Assembly (NCBI GenBank): GCA_001584585.1
Contig: LSYV01000003.1
Location: 1,486,851-1,550,850 of the forward strand
Source: Gonium pectorale
Lineage: Eukaryota; Chlorophyta; Chlorophyceae; Chlamydomonadales; Volvocaceae
Direction: 5' to 3'
Length of the DNA stretch: 64,000 nt
Shown: positions 21,352 through 32,627 of the stretch, piece by piece
Numbering within the stretch: position 1 is the first letter of the stretch
How the letters are laid out: each line of letters opens with the position of its first letter
Translations under genes and position numbers: made by a program
Notes under the pieces: model-generated
Databases searched by the model: none
Seen by the model: the letters and a program-made list of their open reading frames with translations, nothing else
Told to the model about the DNA's origin: nothing

Positions 21352-23449
21352 ATGTTTCATTTCTCATTACGCGCGTTTCAATTCCCCATGGCTAGCGCTC
21401 GTGCTGGCGTGCGTCAGCAGCCACAGCAGCAGCAGGCGCGGCGACCTTTCTGTGTGGCAGCTGCGCAAGCTCACGTCGGCCCAGTCCTACAAGTGCTAGC
21501 GAAGGTATGTAAGTGTGCGCTGATGGGCAAACAGAGTGTGCGGTGGGGGAGCTGTATCCCGCCCGGGATGTGGCTTTGTTTGTTGCGCGCTGGAGGACGC
21601 GCTTGGAAGAACCTCTCTCCTAGTCTGAGCAATGCCCCCCTCCCTCATCCCTCCCCTCGAAAGACCGGCGTCCGATGGGGCGGGTCGGCAGCGCTCTTTG
21701 CGGGAGCAGCCTTTGCCTTGGCACAGAGCAACCGAGCGCCAGAGGGCGGGCAGGGGGACTTGTCCTCGGATGCTCTGCCTTGGGTGAAGCAGCTTGCGCA
21801 GGGCGACAATGTGGAGGAGGTCCTGTCCCCGGGCCAGCAGCTCCGGCAGCATCCCGTGGGCAGGCTCGTCGTGGAGCAGGACCATCTGGTGGGTCGGGGT
21901 TTGGGTGCTCTGCGGGTGTTTTGCGGGCGGGATCGCTGGACTGCTGACTCGGGAGAATATACCCGGTCGAACGTGTGACAACTAGTGCGGGCGTGCAACG
22001 CCGAGTTTCACCCCAAATTGGGTAGTATATTGAAGTCCCCCAAGCTCGCCGCACTTAGTCTCTCTTCCTCCTCTGCGCACGCCCTCCCCTCTAAACAATA
22101 GTTTGAGACAATGGTCGCATCTGGCCAGATTAAGGAGCTGCGGTGCTTTTATGACACCCAGCAGCGGAAATTTTACTCAGTGGTGGAGCTGGGCAAGTGA
22201 GTGGACCCCTGGCAACCGTGCGGTTTGGGTGCGATCCGTACGGCTTGGGCGTATTCCACTGATGCCCCATAATTAGTTGTCCGCGTGGTTGTGCGTGGGG
22301 GCGAATCGTATGGCGTCAGGTCTCGTCAGGGCCCCTCCATGTAAGCATCCCCGGGCACTACGGCGCAAGGCCAACCCGTCGCTGCACCCTCCTGCACAAG
22401 GCTAAGGCATCTGCAACATTTTGCGGGGCGTACTGCAGCCCCCCTGAGCCGCAATATGTAGACATGGCGATAGGGTGCTCACAGTGCCGCAATTACCCTT
22501 TCCCACACATCTGGTCCGCAGGGAAGTGTGCGGCTTCCCGCAGACTGTGCACGGCGGGCTGACGGCCGCCCTGGTGGACGAGACAGTGGGCGGCCTGGCG
22601 GTGGCGCTGTGGCGGGCGGGTGAGCTGGGCTTCCGGCCGCCGGCTTACACCGCTCGCCTGGAGGTGGACTACAAGAAGGTGGGCGGGGCGGGCGGCTGTG
22701 GCCGCGGCAGCCGCAGCGACATTAGGTCCTGTTGGGGGCGTTGACGTATGGAGCTGAGTGCCGAGAGCGGGGCCACGCAGGGAGGGGCGATGCACACTGC
22801 ACGTGGGCACGTCCGAGACGAGCGCTGGACGGGGACCTTCCTGCCGGCGTGCTGGGGCCGCGGGGCTGCGGTGTGCCCCGCGATGGCGGCTTGCATGGCT
22901 GGGCAACCCTGCGCAGCCGGAGACGGGGCCCGTTGAGCTCCTCGCTTGACCCTTGTACGGCAGCTGCGATGCGAAGCGCCGTTACGATTCCGCATGCATG
23001 ACCCATACTCGCTTTCCATGTGATTCATTTTCGCCCCGCATTCCTGTTCGCTCCGCAGAAAATACCGAATGGCTCCATTATCCTGATCACTACAGAAGTG
23101 GAGGAGCTGGTTGACCGCAAGGTAGGTTTGGGCGGGGACCAGGAGTGGGCCCGGAGAGGGCCCGGATCGGCCCGTCCGTCGAATTGCCTGCCGGTTATTG
23201 CCGCGGTTCACGCAAGCATGGGTTTGCTTTGTCCATGTATCCGTCCAATGTACATTGAGCTGCTGCCCGACGTGTCCAGCCGCCTCCGCTTCCCCTTGCT
23301 AGGTGTGGCTGCGCGCAACGGTGACCAACGGCAAGGGAGCCGTGTACGCCACCGGCCGCGCGCTGTTCGTGGCGCCCCGTTGGCTGCCCGACTGGATTCG
23401 GAGCATCACGGGACGGGACCGCAATAGCGCCTCCAAGAAGACCAAGTGA
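21352..23449 (+). CDS. Hotdog-fold thioesterase (PaaI/THEM4-like), probably organelle-targeted
   Basis: Inferred exons: 21352-21504, 21664-21888, 22102-22196, 22522-22678, 23059-23121, 23303-23449 (279 aa). The HTVHGGLTAALVDE-like core (here QTVHGGLTAALVDETVGG) is the hotdog active-site loop and helix of PaaI/THEM4-type acyl-thioesterases, followed by LEVDYKK and then VWLRATVTNGKGAVYATGRA, the last strands. By family it would hydrolyse an acyl-CoA or acyl-ACP thioester; the substrate cannot be read from sequence. Residues 1-50 are Ala/Arg/Gln-rich and probably a transit peptide, and residues about 55-75 (AALFAGAAFALA) are hydrophobic, so a membrane anchor or bipartite signal is possible. An internal start at 21388 is an alternative. 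TGTAA at 23964-23968 fits the 3' end. Confidence 0.82.
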
Positions 23450-24304
23450 GGGTCTTGGAGCGCAGCCACACTACGCCCTGTGGGCTTTGGGCTACTGTCT
23501 GTTGCCAGTAGTGCTCGTACACCGGTTGTCGCATGTTGGGAGCGTGGGGATGGCGTGGAAGAGTTTAGCGCGCAGCGTTGGCGGCACAAGTTTTGATGTG
23601 TGTCCTGGCCGCGGGAGGCGGGTGAGCGAGGGACTTGCGAGCCTGAACTCCATATACTATCGTAGTTTTGTGAAAGGTGTGTGGACAGGGCCCTTGACGT
23701 TCTGATTGCCACACATTGCGCTCTGGCGTTGCCCTTCAAACTGCATGCCTGCGTTTCTAACGCCTTCTGCGAAGGAGTTATGGAACCAGCGCGCCGCATC
23801 CTTACGGATGTGTGTGCCCCTTCAATCTTTGGTGGGGTCTCCATTAGATCCCGCTGCTATTTTTATATTGCTTACGGTTTATGCTGGTGCTTGATACTGT
23901 CCTGCATAGATAGACAAAATTAGTGCGTGACACACACGCCTTGACGTGTCCCCCAGCATTGCGTGTAAGGCGTGAACTTGTTGTGGTTGCTTAGTGCGAT
24001 GCATGTAGGGCTTGCCCTAGGGGCGTTCAATCGTGTTTTCCGTTTGTTGAAATGTGGAGGGCCCACATGGCGGGGCGCCTAGTACCAAGGGGCCGCCCGT
24101 CTATGCTGTTGCCATGGCCTGCAGAGTGCCTGCTACTTGTCATGTGCGTTATTTCCAGCTAATGTAAGCCAACGGGTAGTGCTTGGAGGATACACAGTGC
24201 AGGTACATATGAACGTTTCCGATGCTTTCCTCTGTTTAGAGAGCACGGACACGATGCACGGCGAGCACAAGACGAGGATGCCCGTTGAACACTCTCCATC
24301 GCTA
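23450..24304. other. Convergent intergenic region
   Basis: This is the space between the 3' ends of the thioesterase (+) and the downstream glycosyltransferase (-). TGTAA at 23964-23968 serves the plus-strand gene. I see no minus-strand TGTAA close after 24305. No other gene is supported. Confidence 0.5.
23964..23968 (+). terminator. TGTAA polyadenylation signal of the thioesterase gene
   Basis: TGTAA 515 nt downstream of the stop codon at 23447-23449, in a GT-rich context. Confidence 0.5.
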
Positions 24305-27300
24305 TTATCGCAGCTTTGAAGGGTCAAATGCGCCCGGCCGCCGTACCATGTGCGGGATGCCGACCCGCGACCCTGCCTCTGCCTCCCACCCGCCGGCATA
24401 CGCCGCTGACCGCTGCAGCCGTCTCCGCCTCTCGTCATCTCCGCTGGCATCTCGCGAACCCCCGTCGCTGACGCGCTGCTGCGCACTCTTTTCCGGTCCC
24501 CGCTTCTCCCTATCGTTGATCTCTCTTCCAACCGCGCCACTCCCCTCCCTCCTCCTCGCCTCTAACTGCTCGTCACTCGCTCTCTCCCTCTCCCCTCCCC
24601 TCCCACTTCCATCCCCACCACCGCCACTCGCACTCCCCACTCCACCTTCGCCAACTCCGCCCGTCCCGAGCAACGCCTGCAGCTCCCGCAGGTCGCTCTT
24701 CTGCTGCGCCATGAACGCCATCCACTTGCGCGTCGCGCCGTACGTGGCCATCGTGCCGTACAGGAACGCCGCGCCCTGGTCGTAGCTTTGAAAGCGCCGC
24801 GCGCGGGTGTGCTGGGTCACTGCGTGGTGCACCGCCCAGCGGCACCGCGCGTCGCACTTGCCGTGCAACACCACGTCCAACGGGTTGGCCATCGTCCACT
24901 TGGCCGCCTCGGAAGCGAACGCCACATGATGGCCGTCGTTGACCGCCAGGGTCGAGAATCCCGGGTCCGTGAAGGCGTAGCCCTCGACCCACAGGCACGT
25001 GGACAGCAGCGCGTCGCCGCCCGTCGCCCGGAACTGCCGGCTGATGCAGTCGCGCACGCGGCTGGGCGGCAGCCGACGGAGCAGCCCCACCGACAGTATG
25101 ACACCGCCGCCGCCGTGGGCGTGCGAGGGAGGGCATCCGGGGACCTGCCCGGCAGCGCGCGCCGGGCCCGCGGCGGCGGTTGCCAGGGAGGTCGCGAGGC
25201 CGGCGAGGCCCTTGGTGAGGCTCACTGCCGCCTCGGGCGGGGCGGGCGTGCAAGCGGCGCGGGCGGTGCAGAATGGGCAAGCGGGCCGCGGCGCGTAACG
25301 AGCCCCCGGCACCGCGTCGTTGGGCGCCAGGCCCAGGGCAGACACGCGGGCAAGCGTGCGGTTCCACTCCTGGAAGGGCCGCTCGCGGGCGCGGCGCTGC
25401 ACCTCGGACCGCTCCAGGTCGGCTGCGCTGCGGGCTCCCAGCATGAAGCGCGTGAAGCTGCGGGCGGGCAGGGCATAGTGTTTGTGGGGGGAGTGGAGGG
25501 GATGGGAAGGGAGAGGGGCGAAGAGCCGTAAGGCGTGAGCGGGAAGGGCAGCAAGCGGCGGGCCAGCCCTCGAGTCGCAACGCTTTGGTGGGCACATCAC
25601 GAGTAGCCCTTCACTGCGCCACTCACAGCGCCACGGGACTGGCGCACTGGCGGGGCTACCCGGACAGCGGTTCCCCACACCGCAGCGCAGCGCAATGCTC
25701 GCCCCACCCACCCATCAACCCATCGACCCCCCACCCACCCACCCACACACGCACCCATCGACCAGCTCTGTCACGCTGGGTATCCGCACCCGCCGCCGCT
25801 CGCGAGGCCACTCCTGGTCCTCCTCCTCCCCGGCCTCGCCCGAGGGCGCTGACGCGGGGTCTGCCTCCACCGCCAGGTGGCAGGGCAGGCAGCGCGGCGC
25901 GAACAGGTTGGTCCGGCGGCGGCCGAACCATAGGTTGTCTGAGAGGGCCACGGGCTGCTCCGGATCCAGGTGCGCCAGCAGGCTCTGCGGAGGAATGGGC
26001 AGAGGCAAGGGAGTTTGAAACGATGTTCACTAGCGCGAAGCAAACAAAGGCAGGAGAAATGCAGGCAAGCGGCTGAAAGAGCACTAGGCCTGGGCTGGGC
26101 GCTCTAAGTTTGGATACGGCACGGCCAGCCATGGCCGTGCCAGGTAGCACAGCGCTACTCACCCGGACTGCAGGCATGTAGAAAACGGTATCGTCGTCGC
26201 CGTACAGCACCCACTTGTACGTCTCTCCGTATGCCCTGCAGTGTTGTACAGGTCGACACTCTCCCACTTCAATGCGCCGGCAGCACATAAAACTTGACAT
26301 TACGTACGGCACGTGGACAGCTGCACCACGGTGAACCAAATGAAGGGGTGGGCCCAACAAGCGCGCATCTGATGCACCATCCTGGCCTGCGCTTCTCGAC
26401 CCTGTATCCTTTCATAGGGCGCTCTGGTGCCCTCAAGAAGTGCCCGCAAGGTGCGTGGCCAAGGTGCGGGCTATGACACGCATGCACTGCAGCCGCACAC
26501 GCAACCGCCTGCATGCGCCGGTCAGCCTTCACCCACATATCTACGGCTCCTCCCTCCCGCCCCACCACCACACCCCACACCCCGCCCCACCCCCGCCAAC
26601 CCGCCCGTCCACTCACTCGTGCGCCAGGAAGGGCGCCATGGCCGCCCGACTGTCCCCGAGCTTGGAGCCGTGGAAGCGGGGACCCAGCTCGGGGGTGCCC
26701 TCATCGGGGAAAAAGCCGTAAAGCTCACCATGGGGCTGGGAGGGGACGGGGAGGGGAAGGGCAGCGGGGAAGGGAAGGGGAGGGAGGAATGCCAGTCAGG
26801 CAGTCAGCCAGCCAGGTATAGTTTTGAGGCAGGAAGAGGGCGGTGCATTGCCGGCGTAAACTCGGGCAACGTGCATGCTGCTCCTTTTTGGAGGACCCAG
26901 CCTTACGCTTGAGGACCCAGCCTTACGCTTGAGGACCCAGCCTTACGCTTGCACGAGTGCCCGTGCGCTGCCTCCACCCCGCCCCCTCCCCATTCCGCAC
27001 CTTGTTCCGCACGTTGAGCTGCTCCAGGTCGGCGGTGTTGTTCGTGGCGATGAAGGCGCGGATGCCCCGCCGCCAGGAGCGGCTGGCCTGCGCCAGGAGG
27101 TAGCGCTCCGGCGTGGAGGCGGTCACGAACAGGAAGTCCGAGTCGGCGTATGTGGCACCGGGCAGCTTGTGCGGCAGGGTGGGGTCGAAGGGGGCGCGAC
27201 GGGAGCGCAGCAAGTCGCGCAGGGCCAGCTCAGCGTCGCCCAGCGCGGCCGCGGCCGGCCTTGCAATATCTGGGTCGTATGCCAGAAGCTCAGTGACGTT

Positions 27301-27615
27301 CCCAGCGGCGTTGAACTCCACAATCCCGGTGTTGGCGCTGAAGGTGGTCGTCGATGGGGGCGGCGGGGGCACGGGCGGCACGGCGGCGGTGCCCTGCCAG
27401 CGGCCGACCCCGTAGGGATCCATGGGGCTAACGGCGCCGTCCCCTCTTGCAGCCGCTGGGTTCACTGCGGTTGACCACGGCAGCTTCCACGATGCGGCGA
27501 GCGGCAGCGACAGCAATGTTGTCCCCGGGTCGGACAAGGCCACCATAACCAGCACGGCCAATACGGGTGACACGCCACGCCGCCGCTGATGACCCCTCTT
27601 TGTCAAAATCGTCAT
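24305..27615 (-). CDS. Type II membrane glycosyltransferase, fringe-like (GT31/DUF604 type), tandem copy 1
   Basis: Inferred exons in transcript order: 27615-27001, 26735-26617, 26235-26163, 25984-25755, 25457-24305 (729 aa). A short basic cytosolic tail is followed by a hydrophobic anchor (SPVLAVLVMVALS), as in Golgi type II enzymes. The lumenal part has DSDFLFVTASTPERYLLAQA, then YKWVLYGDDDTVFYM with the metal-binding DDD at about 258-260, SDNLWFG, RCLPCHL, the Cys motif ACPFCTARAACTP, HGGGGVILSVGLLRRLP, and GGDALLSTCLWVEGYAFTDP. This order is that of fringe-like beta-1,3-glycosyltransferases. The donor and acceptor sugars are unknown. The C-terminal ~120 residues are Gly/Ser/Arg/Glu-rich and absent from the paralogue at 28355-31618. 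Intron phases match that paralogue. Exon 2 and flanking intron sequence are nearly identical to it while the rest has diverged. Confidence 0.83.
26565..27230 (-). repeat. Gene-conversion-like tract shared with 30605-31235
   Basis: The 3' part of exon 1, all of intron 1 and all of exon 2 match 30605-31235 almost base for base, including non-coding intron sequence. Homology drops abruptly on both sides, into the diverged N-terminal coding region and into exon 3. By eye only a few substitutions separate the shared exon parts. Confidence 0.85.
26891..26950 (+). repeat. 20-bp tandem repeat, three copies, in intron 1
   Basis: Three perfect copies of GAGGACCCAGCCTTACGCTT. The equivalent intron of the tandem paralogue has only one diverged copy (about 30927-30947), so the expansion happened in this copy after the two introns were last homogenised. 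Confidence 0.93.
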
Positions 27616-28354
27616 ACTTACTGCCGCCGAGGCCCCCGAATTGCTCTTGAGCCCAGGTCCGTTGACGTCCGGTTAGCCCGCCATTGGCAGCTGCTTGCAC
27701 CCAGCCGTCATCCGCTCACATCATCTTAAGAATTGCAGCAAAGGACATACTTCACTCTGCCAACGGTCACACGGCATCGCTGCGACGGCAACCACAGAGG
27801 AAGCTGTCGATTGCAAGCCGTTTGGGGGGAAACGGTTGGTGAGGAAAATGAAGAAAGCTGGGTCTTTCTAAGGAGCTCTTCCGTATACATGGAGAAGGCG
27901 CTCAACAATGAAGGCTGGTTGGGGCATTGGGTTGCTCGTTAGTTTCGCTTATCCAAGTGAAGCTGCCACAGATACCTCACATTACGCCATGCTTGTGAGC
28001 AAGCGATGCGATGGTATACTAGGTCACAGTCGGCTCGATACGGCACTCCTAAAAGGGTGGGTTTTGTCCCCCGCCACCGCCCCCGCCACCGCCCCCGCCA
28101 AAACAGTATGACCCCTTCCGCTCAACTCTTCTCCCTGTCCCCACCTTGACTTGGCAGTAGCTGGCCTAGCTTCAAGAACTGAACGCAGTCCACGTTCCCG
28201 AGCAGGCAGGAGCAGGCATTATTGTCAGGAACCTGGGCTTCCTCCCGCCTTCAAAGTGCAGGCCTAGTCTCAGCCGGGGCAAATCACTTTCTCTGTTTTG
28301 GTGAGACATCTACCACGGGCACGCTTGCCATAGCTTCTTGCTCTATGCCCCACT
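27616..28354. other. Intergenic region between tandem glycosyltransferases
   Basis: About 740 bp that must hold the 3' UTR of the upstream minus-strand gene and the promoter of the downstream one. A short CCCCGCCACC direct repeat lies near 28070-28100. No gene is supported and no clear minus-strand TGTAA was found. Confidence 0.5.
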
Positions 28355-31300
28355 TCAGCCTGAGCCCCCGCCTGAGCCCTCGCCGCCATCCTCGCCAGCC
28401 TGCACCCGTATCGCCGACAGCTCAGTCAAGTCCCGGTCCCATTTCGCCATGAAAGCCCTCCACCGGTGCAACGCCGCGTGCGACGCGGCAGCCCGAACGA
28501 AAAACGCCGCGCTCTCCTCTAACCCGGAAAACGGCAGCCGGCCATGCAAGCTGACCGCGTGCCGCAGAGCCCACTGGCAGGCTGAATCATCGCATCGCGC
28601 TTCCATCTCGGCAGCGAGCGGGTCGGACAGCTCGAGCCGTACATGCTCCGGTGCAAACAGCAAGAAACGTCCGTCGTACATTTTCAGCGTGGTGAATCCC
28701 GGGTCCGTAAACGCGTAACCCTCCGCCCACAAGCAGATTGACAGGAGCGCGTCGCCGCCCGTGGACCCGAAGAGCCGGTCTATGCAGGCCCTGATGCGGT
28801 GGGACGGCAGGCGGCGCAGTAGCCCCACCGACAGGAGAACGCCTCCGCCTCCGTGAGCAACACCTGGAAGATAGCCCTCCTGCGGGGCCGCGCCTCCTGC
28901 CGGCCTGGCGCCGCCAGCGGCGGTGGCGCCGCCGCCAGCAGCTTCTTCTGCGAGCTCCACCAAGGACTTGAGCTCTGCGGCACGTGGCACCTCGTGCACG
29001 AAGCGGATCGCCGCCGGGTGAAGTGGCGCGGGCGTGCAGGCGGCACGGGCTGTGCAGAAGGGGCAGGCGGGTCGAGGTGCGTAGCGGATGCCGGGGACCA
29101 CGTCCCCCGGCGCCAGGCCCAGCGCCGCCAGCCGCGCCTGCGTTCGGTTGAAGACCGCGTAGGTGGGGAAGCGCATGCGGGGCCGCAGCTCGGGCGGCGC
29201 CTTCTCGACCACGCCCTCCAGGAAGTGGCCGTAGCTGCGAGTAGGGAGGGAGAGGGTACTGACACGGCGTCGGGGACATCCGGACGACCTCCGGAGAACC
29301 GTCTGCCACGCCGCACCGGCGATGCAAGGTCAGGGTCAATGCGGCTACGTGGAGGGCAGGCCACGTTCCATGGCTCGGGTGGCGGCATATGACTACGCAG
29401 TGAATGACTGGGTCGGGTCAGGCCTCACTGCAAGCCAACGAACAACCCGTTACAGGAGGTGCCGCACGAACAGCCGCGGCGCAGCTGGTTCGCTGGGACC
29501 CGGCACATACCCTCTCTCACCCCTCTCTAAGCTCGGCTACGGTTGGGAGGCGTTCCTGTGGGTCCTGCGGGTCAGTAGGTCCTGCCTCCGCCGCCAGGTG
29601 GCAGGGCAGGCAACGCGGCGCGAACAGGTTGGGGTGCATGTGCGAGTACCACAGGTTATCGGTGACCGCGTGCGGCAGCTCCGGGTCCAGGTGGGCCAAC
29701 AGGCGCTGCGGGCGCGGGAGGGGTCAAGAAGCTCAAAAGCATTCGCGCGAGGCGGAGGGGAGCGGCCGGAGGTGGCCACCCAAGGGCGACGGAGCGGTGC
29801 CAGCTCAAGCGGCCCGGTGCGGTCGCGTGCAGAGTTGCACGGCAGCTGGTGCCTGCCCCTCCCATTCGGACGGACTGCAGAACCAGGTGGCTACAGCGTG
29901 CAGTGCTTTGCGCCCCCCGCACTGCAGCAAGCGCAGCCCTTGCTACACGCTAGCGGTGCACTCCTGCGTCACCGGATCGTGATTCGTGCAGCGCACAGCG
30001 CCTGTCTCGTACCCGGACTGCGGGCATCAGAAATGCCGTATCGTCGTCGCCGTACAGCATCCACTTGTACATCCCATTGAAGGCCCTGCAGAGCACGTGC
30101 CGTCCCGTGGCCGTGGCCAGGGGCCACAATCAAATGTCGGATACTGCGTCGCCCCCTGGGGTCAGCCTCAAAGATACACGTGTTTTGCACGTGTTGAGCA
30201 GTCGACCGGCGCGACACGCATACACAATGTGCCGCTTCCCATGGACGCTGCTCAGCGCAGCCCAGCGGCTTGCGCACCATCGCACAATCGGGTCATTTCT
30301 CATTTGCGACCAATGCGCCCTGACTTCAGCTTCGATCTAGGTGCAAACGTTCATCCCCCCCCCCCCACCCACACACACACCCATGGTCGCCGCCGAACTA
30401 ACATGCAGGGACATCGCCCCTTCGACTGCCTCGGGAGCTGGGTCCTACACCGACGCCATCACTTTCGCGCTTACGCTCGTCGCATGCGTTTTCCTTTTCA
30501 ACACACCCATGGCTTGGCCGCACGCAGCCATACAGCCTTTCTTCACTCTGTACGCAGCCCTTCCCTGAGCGTCCTCCCCGCATCACCACCACCCGCACCA
30601 CCGCCACCACCCACACCCCGCCCCACCACCGCCAACCCGCCCGTCCACTCACTCGTGCGCCAGGAAGGGCGCCATGGCCGCCCGACTGTCCCCGAGCTTG
30701 GAGCCGTGGAAGCGGGGACCCAGCTCGGGGGTGCCCTCATCGGGGAAATAGCCGTAAAGCTCACCATGGGGCTGGGAGGGGACGGGGAGGGGAAGGGCAG
30801 CGGGGGAGGGAAGGGGAGGGAGGAATGCCAGTCAGGCAGTCAGCCAGCCAGGTATAGTTCTGAGGCAGGAAGAGGGCGGTGCATTGCCGGCGTAAACTCG
30901 GGCAACGTGCTTGCTGCTCCTGTTTGGAGGACCTAGCTTTACGCGTGCAGCAGAGCGCCCTCGGCCCGTGCGCTGCCTCCACCCCGCCCCCCTGCCCCTT
31001 CTGCACCTTGTTCCGCACGTTGAGCTGCTCCAGGTCGGCGGTGTTGTTCGTGGCGATGAAGGCGCGGATGCCCCGCCGCCAGAAGCGGCTGGCCTGCGCC
31101 AGGAGGTAGCGCTCCGGCGTGGAGGCGGTCACGAACAGGAAGTCCGAGTCGGCGTATGTGGCACCGGGCAGCTTGTGCGGCAGGGTGCGGTCGAAGGGGG
31201 GGCGACGGGAGCGCAGCAAGTCGCGCAGGGCCAGGGCGGTCGCGTCTGGAGGGCCGTCGACAGCCGTCTGGCTGCCGGCCTGCGGCTCGTCGGTCGATGC

Positions 31301-31618
31301 GGGTTTGTGCACTAGCTGTGAGCCGCCAGGGGCAAAATCAAATTGGGCTAGCGGCTGCAGCGAGGCGGGCGTGCCTGTAGCAGCTCCATCCCCGCGGGCC
31401 AACGCACGGGCTGTGGCACCAGCGGACCGCAAGCCCCCCTCCAGATCCTGTGCGCCCCCAGCAGAAGCTGCCAGCAGGAGCAAGGGCACCAAAAGTGGCG
31501 TGATAGCCCTCGTCATGCCACAGTGCCTCCTGACACGGCCCCGCCGCCATGACTTAGTTTTGTCGGGCAGGCAGCCGCGTGGCATCACCCTGGTGGGGGT
31601 GCCCGCCAGTAACTCCAT
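28355..31618 (-). CDS. Type II membrane glycosyltransferase, fringe-like (GT31/DUF604 type), tandem copy 2
   Basis: Inferred exons in transcript order: 31618-31007, 30771-30653, 30085-30013, 29705-29521, 29234-28355 (622 aa). An in-frame ATG at 31516 would give 588 aa, but the longer form adds an Arg/Lys-rich cytosolic tail before the anchor (ITPLLVPLLLLAASAGG), as expected of a type II Golgi enzyme. Key motifs are DSDFLFVTASTPERYLLAQA, YKWMLYGDDDTAFLM (DDD about 257-259), TDNLWYS, RCLPCHL, ACPFCTARAACTP, HGGGGVLLSVGLLRRLP and GGDALLSICLWAEGYAFTDP. Intron positions and phases equal those of the copy at 24305-27615. It lacks that copy's long charged C-terminus and stops soon after the conserved domain. 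Activity is inferred from the family; donor and acceptor are unknown. Confidence 0.84.
30605..31235 (-). repeat. Partner of the gene-conversion-like tract at 26565-27230
   Basis: Exon 1 3' end, intron 1 and exon 2 of copy 2, nearly identical to copy 1. The proteins agree over the block from LPHKLPGATY to LEQLNVRNK and through exon 2, while sequence upstream and downstream is clearly diverged. Confidence 0.85.
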
Positions 31619-32173
31619 GCCACTCCCTCCACGTATATCATCTCAATCCGTGCTCTCAGTGACAGCCTTCCGCAGGATTCGTGGGGTTCCCCTAAGGAGC
31701 AGACACGCCCTGGAGACGGTGAGCATTTCACGCTAATACAATCCAAACGCTAACTGCGCGACCAGCTGCCTAAGCAAGCGCCTCTGGTGGTTGCTTCCAG
31801 CACAAGGCGTGGACGTGGTTGTGGCCCAGGGGTTGGCCGTGTCCGTAGGGCTACTCCCCTCCACCCCTTGGTGCTAAGGTCAGGGGGCAAGACCTTCTAC
31901 CGGCGCCCCATCGCAGCCTTTCGTCGCGCATACAGTCTCCGATGGGCTATGGGCTTTGTCCTGTCGGAACCACCAGGAGCGCTTGCGATGGGCCCTCGTT
32001 GCAGTTACTTCTTGCTATTTGTTACAGCTTATTTCTCTTTAGCTAGCATCCACATTACGGTGCCACGCACACCGTACAAGTACGTCGTCGCCATGCGTGC
32101 CGTGCGATATGACTTGGCGCTGCATTTGAACATCATCCCAACTTAAGTTTCAAATATCCACAAACTTGTTGCA
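31619..32173. other. Divergent intergenic region, glycosyltransferase copy 2 and RPA3
   Basis: About 555 bp between two divergent start codons. An open frame at 31787-32146 has no family resemblance and I do not call it. The region should hold both promoters; no clear TATA box is visible. Confidence 0.5.
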
Positions 32174-32563
32174 ATGGAGGACCCCATTCCCCGCGTGAAT
32201 TTTGAAACCATGCAGCGGTATCATGGCAAGAAGGTGATTCTCTGCTGCCAGATCAGTCAAATAGACAACGGACAGGTCCGTGTCATGACGTCGGACAAGG
32301 GCGAGGTCACAGTGCAAGGCGGGGCAACTCCCTACGAGGGCCGCTTCGCTGAGGTCCTGGGCACCGTCGTGAATCCAAACACGGTGCAAGAACTGGAGCA
32401 CCTCAATCTCGCAGACAACTTCAGTAAGTGACAGCTTCGGGAAATGGCGGTGAACTTGACCCGGTTGCTTACAAAAACACCTGCCTTTGTAGGCCTCGAA
32501 ATGTACAACGAGCTTGTAAAATTGGCGCACAAAGACAGCTACATCGGCATGTTCAGCACGTGA
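32174..32563 (+). CDS. RPA3: Replication protein A 14-kDa subunit (RPA3)
   Basis: Exons 32174-32423 and 32493-32563 (106 aa, normal for RPA3). A single OB fold: PRVNFETMQRYHGKKVILCC, then GEVTVQGG, then EVLGTVVNPNTVQELEHLNL, ending in LAHKDSYIGMFST. That C-terminal helix pairs with RPA2 and RPA1 in the trimerisation core. RPA binds single-stranded DNA in replication, repair and recombination in the nucleus. The donor is GTAAGT and the acceptor TTTGTAG, both good. The gene converges on the mutarotase gene with only 64 nt between stop codons; the first plus-strand TGTAA is at 33015, inside an intron of that neighbour. Confidence 0.9.
32469..32473 (-). terminator. Minus-strand TGTAA of the mutarotase gene, inside the RPA3 gene
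   Basis: Plus-strand TTACA, read as TGTAA on the minus strand, 155 nt past the mutarotase stop. It lies in the RPA3 intron, so the mutarotase 3' UTR would run antisense through RPA3 exon 2. Confidence 0.5.
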
Positions 32564-32627
32564 GAAGAGGAGCGCCCGTGATGTCGGGCATGCTTGCCCT
32601 GCTGGAGCAGCGGACGCGGGGTCCAGT

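Noticed and set aside
28587..29339. 250-codon Arg/Gly-rich frame overlapping glycosyltransferase exon 5
   Set aside because: Same strand but wrong frame; the other frame carries all GT31-like motifs and joins the upstream exons in phase.
31787..32146. 119-codon open frame upstream of RPA3
   Set aside because: No family resemblance; it lies in a divergent promoter region and has mixed composition typical of chance frames.
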